A stretch of 64,000 nucleotides of DNA from Neocallimastix lanati (nom. inval.) (taxonomy: Eukaryota; Neocallimastigomycota; Neocallimastigomycetes; Neocallimastigales; Neocallimastigaceae). Shown here piece after piece: positions 61,688 to 64,000 of the stretch. The stretch spans positions 223,501-287,500 of the forward strand of contig JACVTC010000071.1 in assembly GCA_016946835.1 (NCBI GenBank). Direction: 5' to 3'. The translations under genes were made by a program, and so were the position numbers. The notes below the pieces were generated by a model. It was not told the DNA's origin, did not search any database, and saw only the letters and a program-made list of their open reading frames with translations. Positions within the stretch are counted from its first letter, which is position 1, and each line of letters opens with the position of its first letter.

Positions 61688-64000
61688 ATGAATTGTCATA
61701 ACATTCCAAATATAAATAATATTCAAGATATGCAAACAATTTCTAATGTACGACATCAATCTTACACAGCATCAATGGCTAATGCAAATTCAATGAACAT
61801 ATCAACAAAAAATATACTTCTTAGTAATAATATACTTAATTCACCAGTTGTGGAATTTATTAACAAAGAAAAGGCTAATCAAACTTCATATATTAATGAT
61901 TCGATGGAAAAAAAAAAGGTAATTACCCAAATGCTTATAATTTTTTATTATCTTTTTTTTTTCGTTTAAATTTCATTACTATAAATTATGAATAAATAGA
62001 AACTATATATTATAAATTATAGATAGAAAAAAAAAACTATTAATTAAAAATTTAAAATTATAAAATAAAAATATCTAATAAAAAAAATAAAAAATAAAAA
62101 TATAAAAAAATAAAAATATAAAATAAAAGATTAATAAATTAAGAATAAAAAAAATTAATAAAAGATTAAAATTTAAAAAAATTAAAATTTAAAAAAATAT
62201 ATATATATGTATATAATTAAAAGTTAAAAGTAAAAAGTAAAAAATAAGTAATTAAAAAATTAAAATAAAAAATTAAAAAATAAAAAATAAAAAACAATTA
62301 AAAATTAATGAATAAAAAAAGAAATAATAAATTAAAAAATAATAAATTATAAATAATAAATAATAAATAATAAATAAATTATTAATAAATAAATAATAAA
62401 TAATAATATTTGATAAAAAATTATACTTAAATAAAAATATTAAATAAATTTAATAAATATTAATAATAGTATTATATACAAATTAATAAAAAGCAAAAAT
62501 TAAATATATTTAAAATATATACATATGAAATTTTTATATAATTGCTTATATTTTATTATATTTAACTTTATTATTATTTACAAATAAAAAAATTAAATAT
62601 AAATATATTGATATATAATATAATAATCAATGTAATTAAAATATCAAAAAATTAATATATTAAACTTATTTTAGTTATTCAATAGTTAGTAAAAAATAAT
62701 GGATTAATTAATTATTTATTAAAATTTTTTATTATTTTTTTAGTCATTTTTTATATCTTCCCCATCAGTAACATCAGATTCTATATTCCAAAAAATCACA
62801 ATAAATAAAGATGGATATAATCTTCTTTCATCTCCAACAGTAATATCAGAAATTCAAAGAAAATCACCTTATTCTTTTTCATCAAAAAAAGTAAAACATG
62901 ATACAATTACAAATCCTGAACTTGAAAAAGCACGAATTATTCCTAATTCATCGTCACTTAAGACACATTTAAATAATAACGTAACTTCACCAATATTTTT
63001 AACTAATCAAAATAATATTTCATCATTATCTCATAATTATGATTTACCAATAACTACAAAATCTCCTTCTCCTAAAGTAAAATATATTAATAATTTGAAC
63101 TCTATTATAAATCAACCCGCTTCTGATAATCAAAATAATAATAAAAATATTTACAATAAAACCTCAAATACCTATAATCTTTCTTCAAAAAAAACTGAAC
63201 TTTTAATTTTATCTAAGTCAAATAGAGAAAAACAAAATTCACTAACATCCCCCTATTCAGTTTCTCTAAGAAGTGAAAATAATAGTAATATTAATACTTT
63301 AAACTACAATAATAATATGCTTAATCACCCAATTGAAACCATGATATCAGGACGACCTATAAACATATTAACATCATCACCTTCGATAAAACCTATATCA
63401 CAGTCAGTGCTTCCGGTTACGCCATCTGAATTAATGAATTTAGAAAATAAAAAAAATTCAACAAATACTATAAAAGAAATAAAAGAAAAAGCAACACATC
63501 AAGTAAATATTAAATCCCCATCAAATGTTAATTTTATTAACATCAATAATGTCAATGAATCTGCCAATGAAAATATAATAAATAATAAAATGCTAAACAC
63601 AGATGTTGATGTCAATAATCATCCTAAAAATCATCTTAGTCATAACATTTCTGACAATTATATTTCCTATATTGTTAATAATGTTAAAGATGATAATAAT
63701 AATATTAATAATAATGATAGTGACAATGATAATAATGATAATGTTGATAATGATACCGATAACAATAATATTCTATCTGATAGTGAAACTGAGGAAGTTA
63801 TTAAAGCAATTACTCCAATTTTTATAAAATATTTAATGAAAAAAAAGCAAAGAAATAAGAAAAATAATTCCAGTAATAATTATAACCAATTGAAACGAAG
63901 TAAAAATAATAAAATTGGAAATGATACTAATAAAAGTTCATTATTGACTCCTTTAATTATTAATGGCAATTCCTTAGATATTAATATTAACGACCAACAA
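61688..64000 (+). CDS. Asn/Ser-rich protein of unknown function, 3' end outside window
   Basis: Exon 1 is 61688-61918 (77 codons, MNCHNIPNINNIQDMQ), followed by an 825-base intron (GTAATT..TTTTAG) and exon 2 from 62744, open for 419 codons to the window edge. Phase 0 is kept at the junction. The protein is rich in Asn, Ser, Thr and Pro, with many short SP/TP sites (SSPSVTS, LSSPTVIS, KSPSPK), an acidic Asp/Asn run (63680-63780) and a basic segment (YLMKKKQRNKKN) after SETEEVIKAITPIFIKYL. This composition is common in fungal regulatory proteins, but no known domain was recognised. The long intron is at the upper end for such a genome, so the link between the exons needs RNA support. Confidence 0.6.

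Overview
The window is extremely AT-rich eukaryotic DNA, most likely from a zoosporic (flagellated) fungus and best matching an anaerobic gut fungus (Neocallimastigomycota). This is an inference from several things seen together: AT content, long (ATT)n and T-rich repeats, Asn-rich proteins, short GT-AG introns, fungal-type Ty1/copia and Ty3/gypsy elements, FLYWCH/MULE transposons, and two adjacent multi-exon genes whose products look flagellar. No bacterial or viral gene is present.

Layout. 1-4352: 3' part of a decayed Ty3/gypsy element and its LTR. 4353-9400: AT-rich DNA with LTR scraps, a large T-rich tandem repeat and a copia RNase H relic. 9408-16135: the host gene block on the minus strand, an AXDND1-like gene (5 exons, 949 codons) and upstream of it a CCDC148-like coiled-coil gene (13 exons, 579 codons). 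16333-23719: a long (ATT)n microsatellite split by a young copia element (copia-1) with 320-bp LTRs identical by eye. 26400-30300: two pieces of an old gypsy family, one cut by a solo LTR with target duplication CTAGT. 30821-35125: a MULE with ~52-bp terminal inverted repeats carrying a broken transposase and a small secreted-protein gene. 35208-53272: a second copia element (copia-2) with 243-bp LTRs and target duplication GTTTG, whose gag is split by an 11.3-kb insertion (37483-48816, target duplication CCTCC) that holds pieces of three gypsy families. 54319-57660: two further MULE copies in opposite orientation. 57660-61687: simple-sequence DNA. 61688-64000: a two-exon Asn/Ser-rich gene running off the window.

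The main observations are these. Both copia elements have a primer-binding site complementary to the anticodon arm (copia-2 also the D arm) of a tRNA-Lys(CUU), implying an internal half-tRNA primer. One gypsy element keeps gag, protease and integrase in a single reading frame but has lost RT and RNase H, while its neighbour keeps protease-RT-RNase H and lacks integrase. The MULE appears to have captured a secreted-protein gene. Several recognisable retroelement stop codons and active-site changes fit C-to-T (or G-to-A) transitions, as expected from a RIP-like or deamination process. Exon junctions were worked out by hand from GT/AG sites and reading phase; in both flagellar genes the summed exons are divisible by three and read through.
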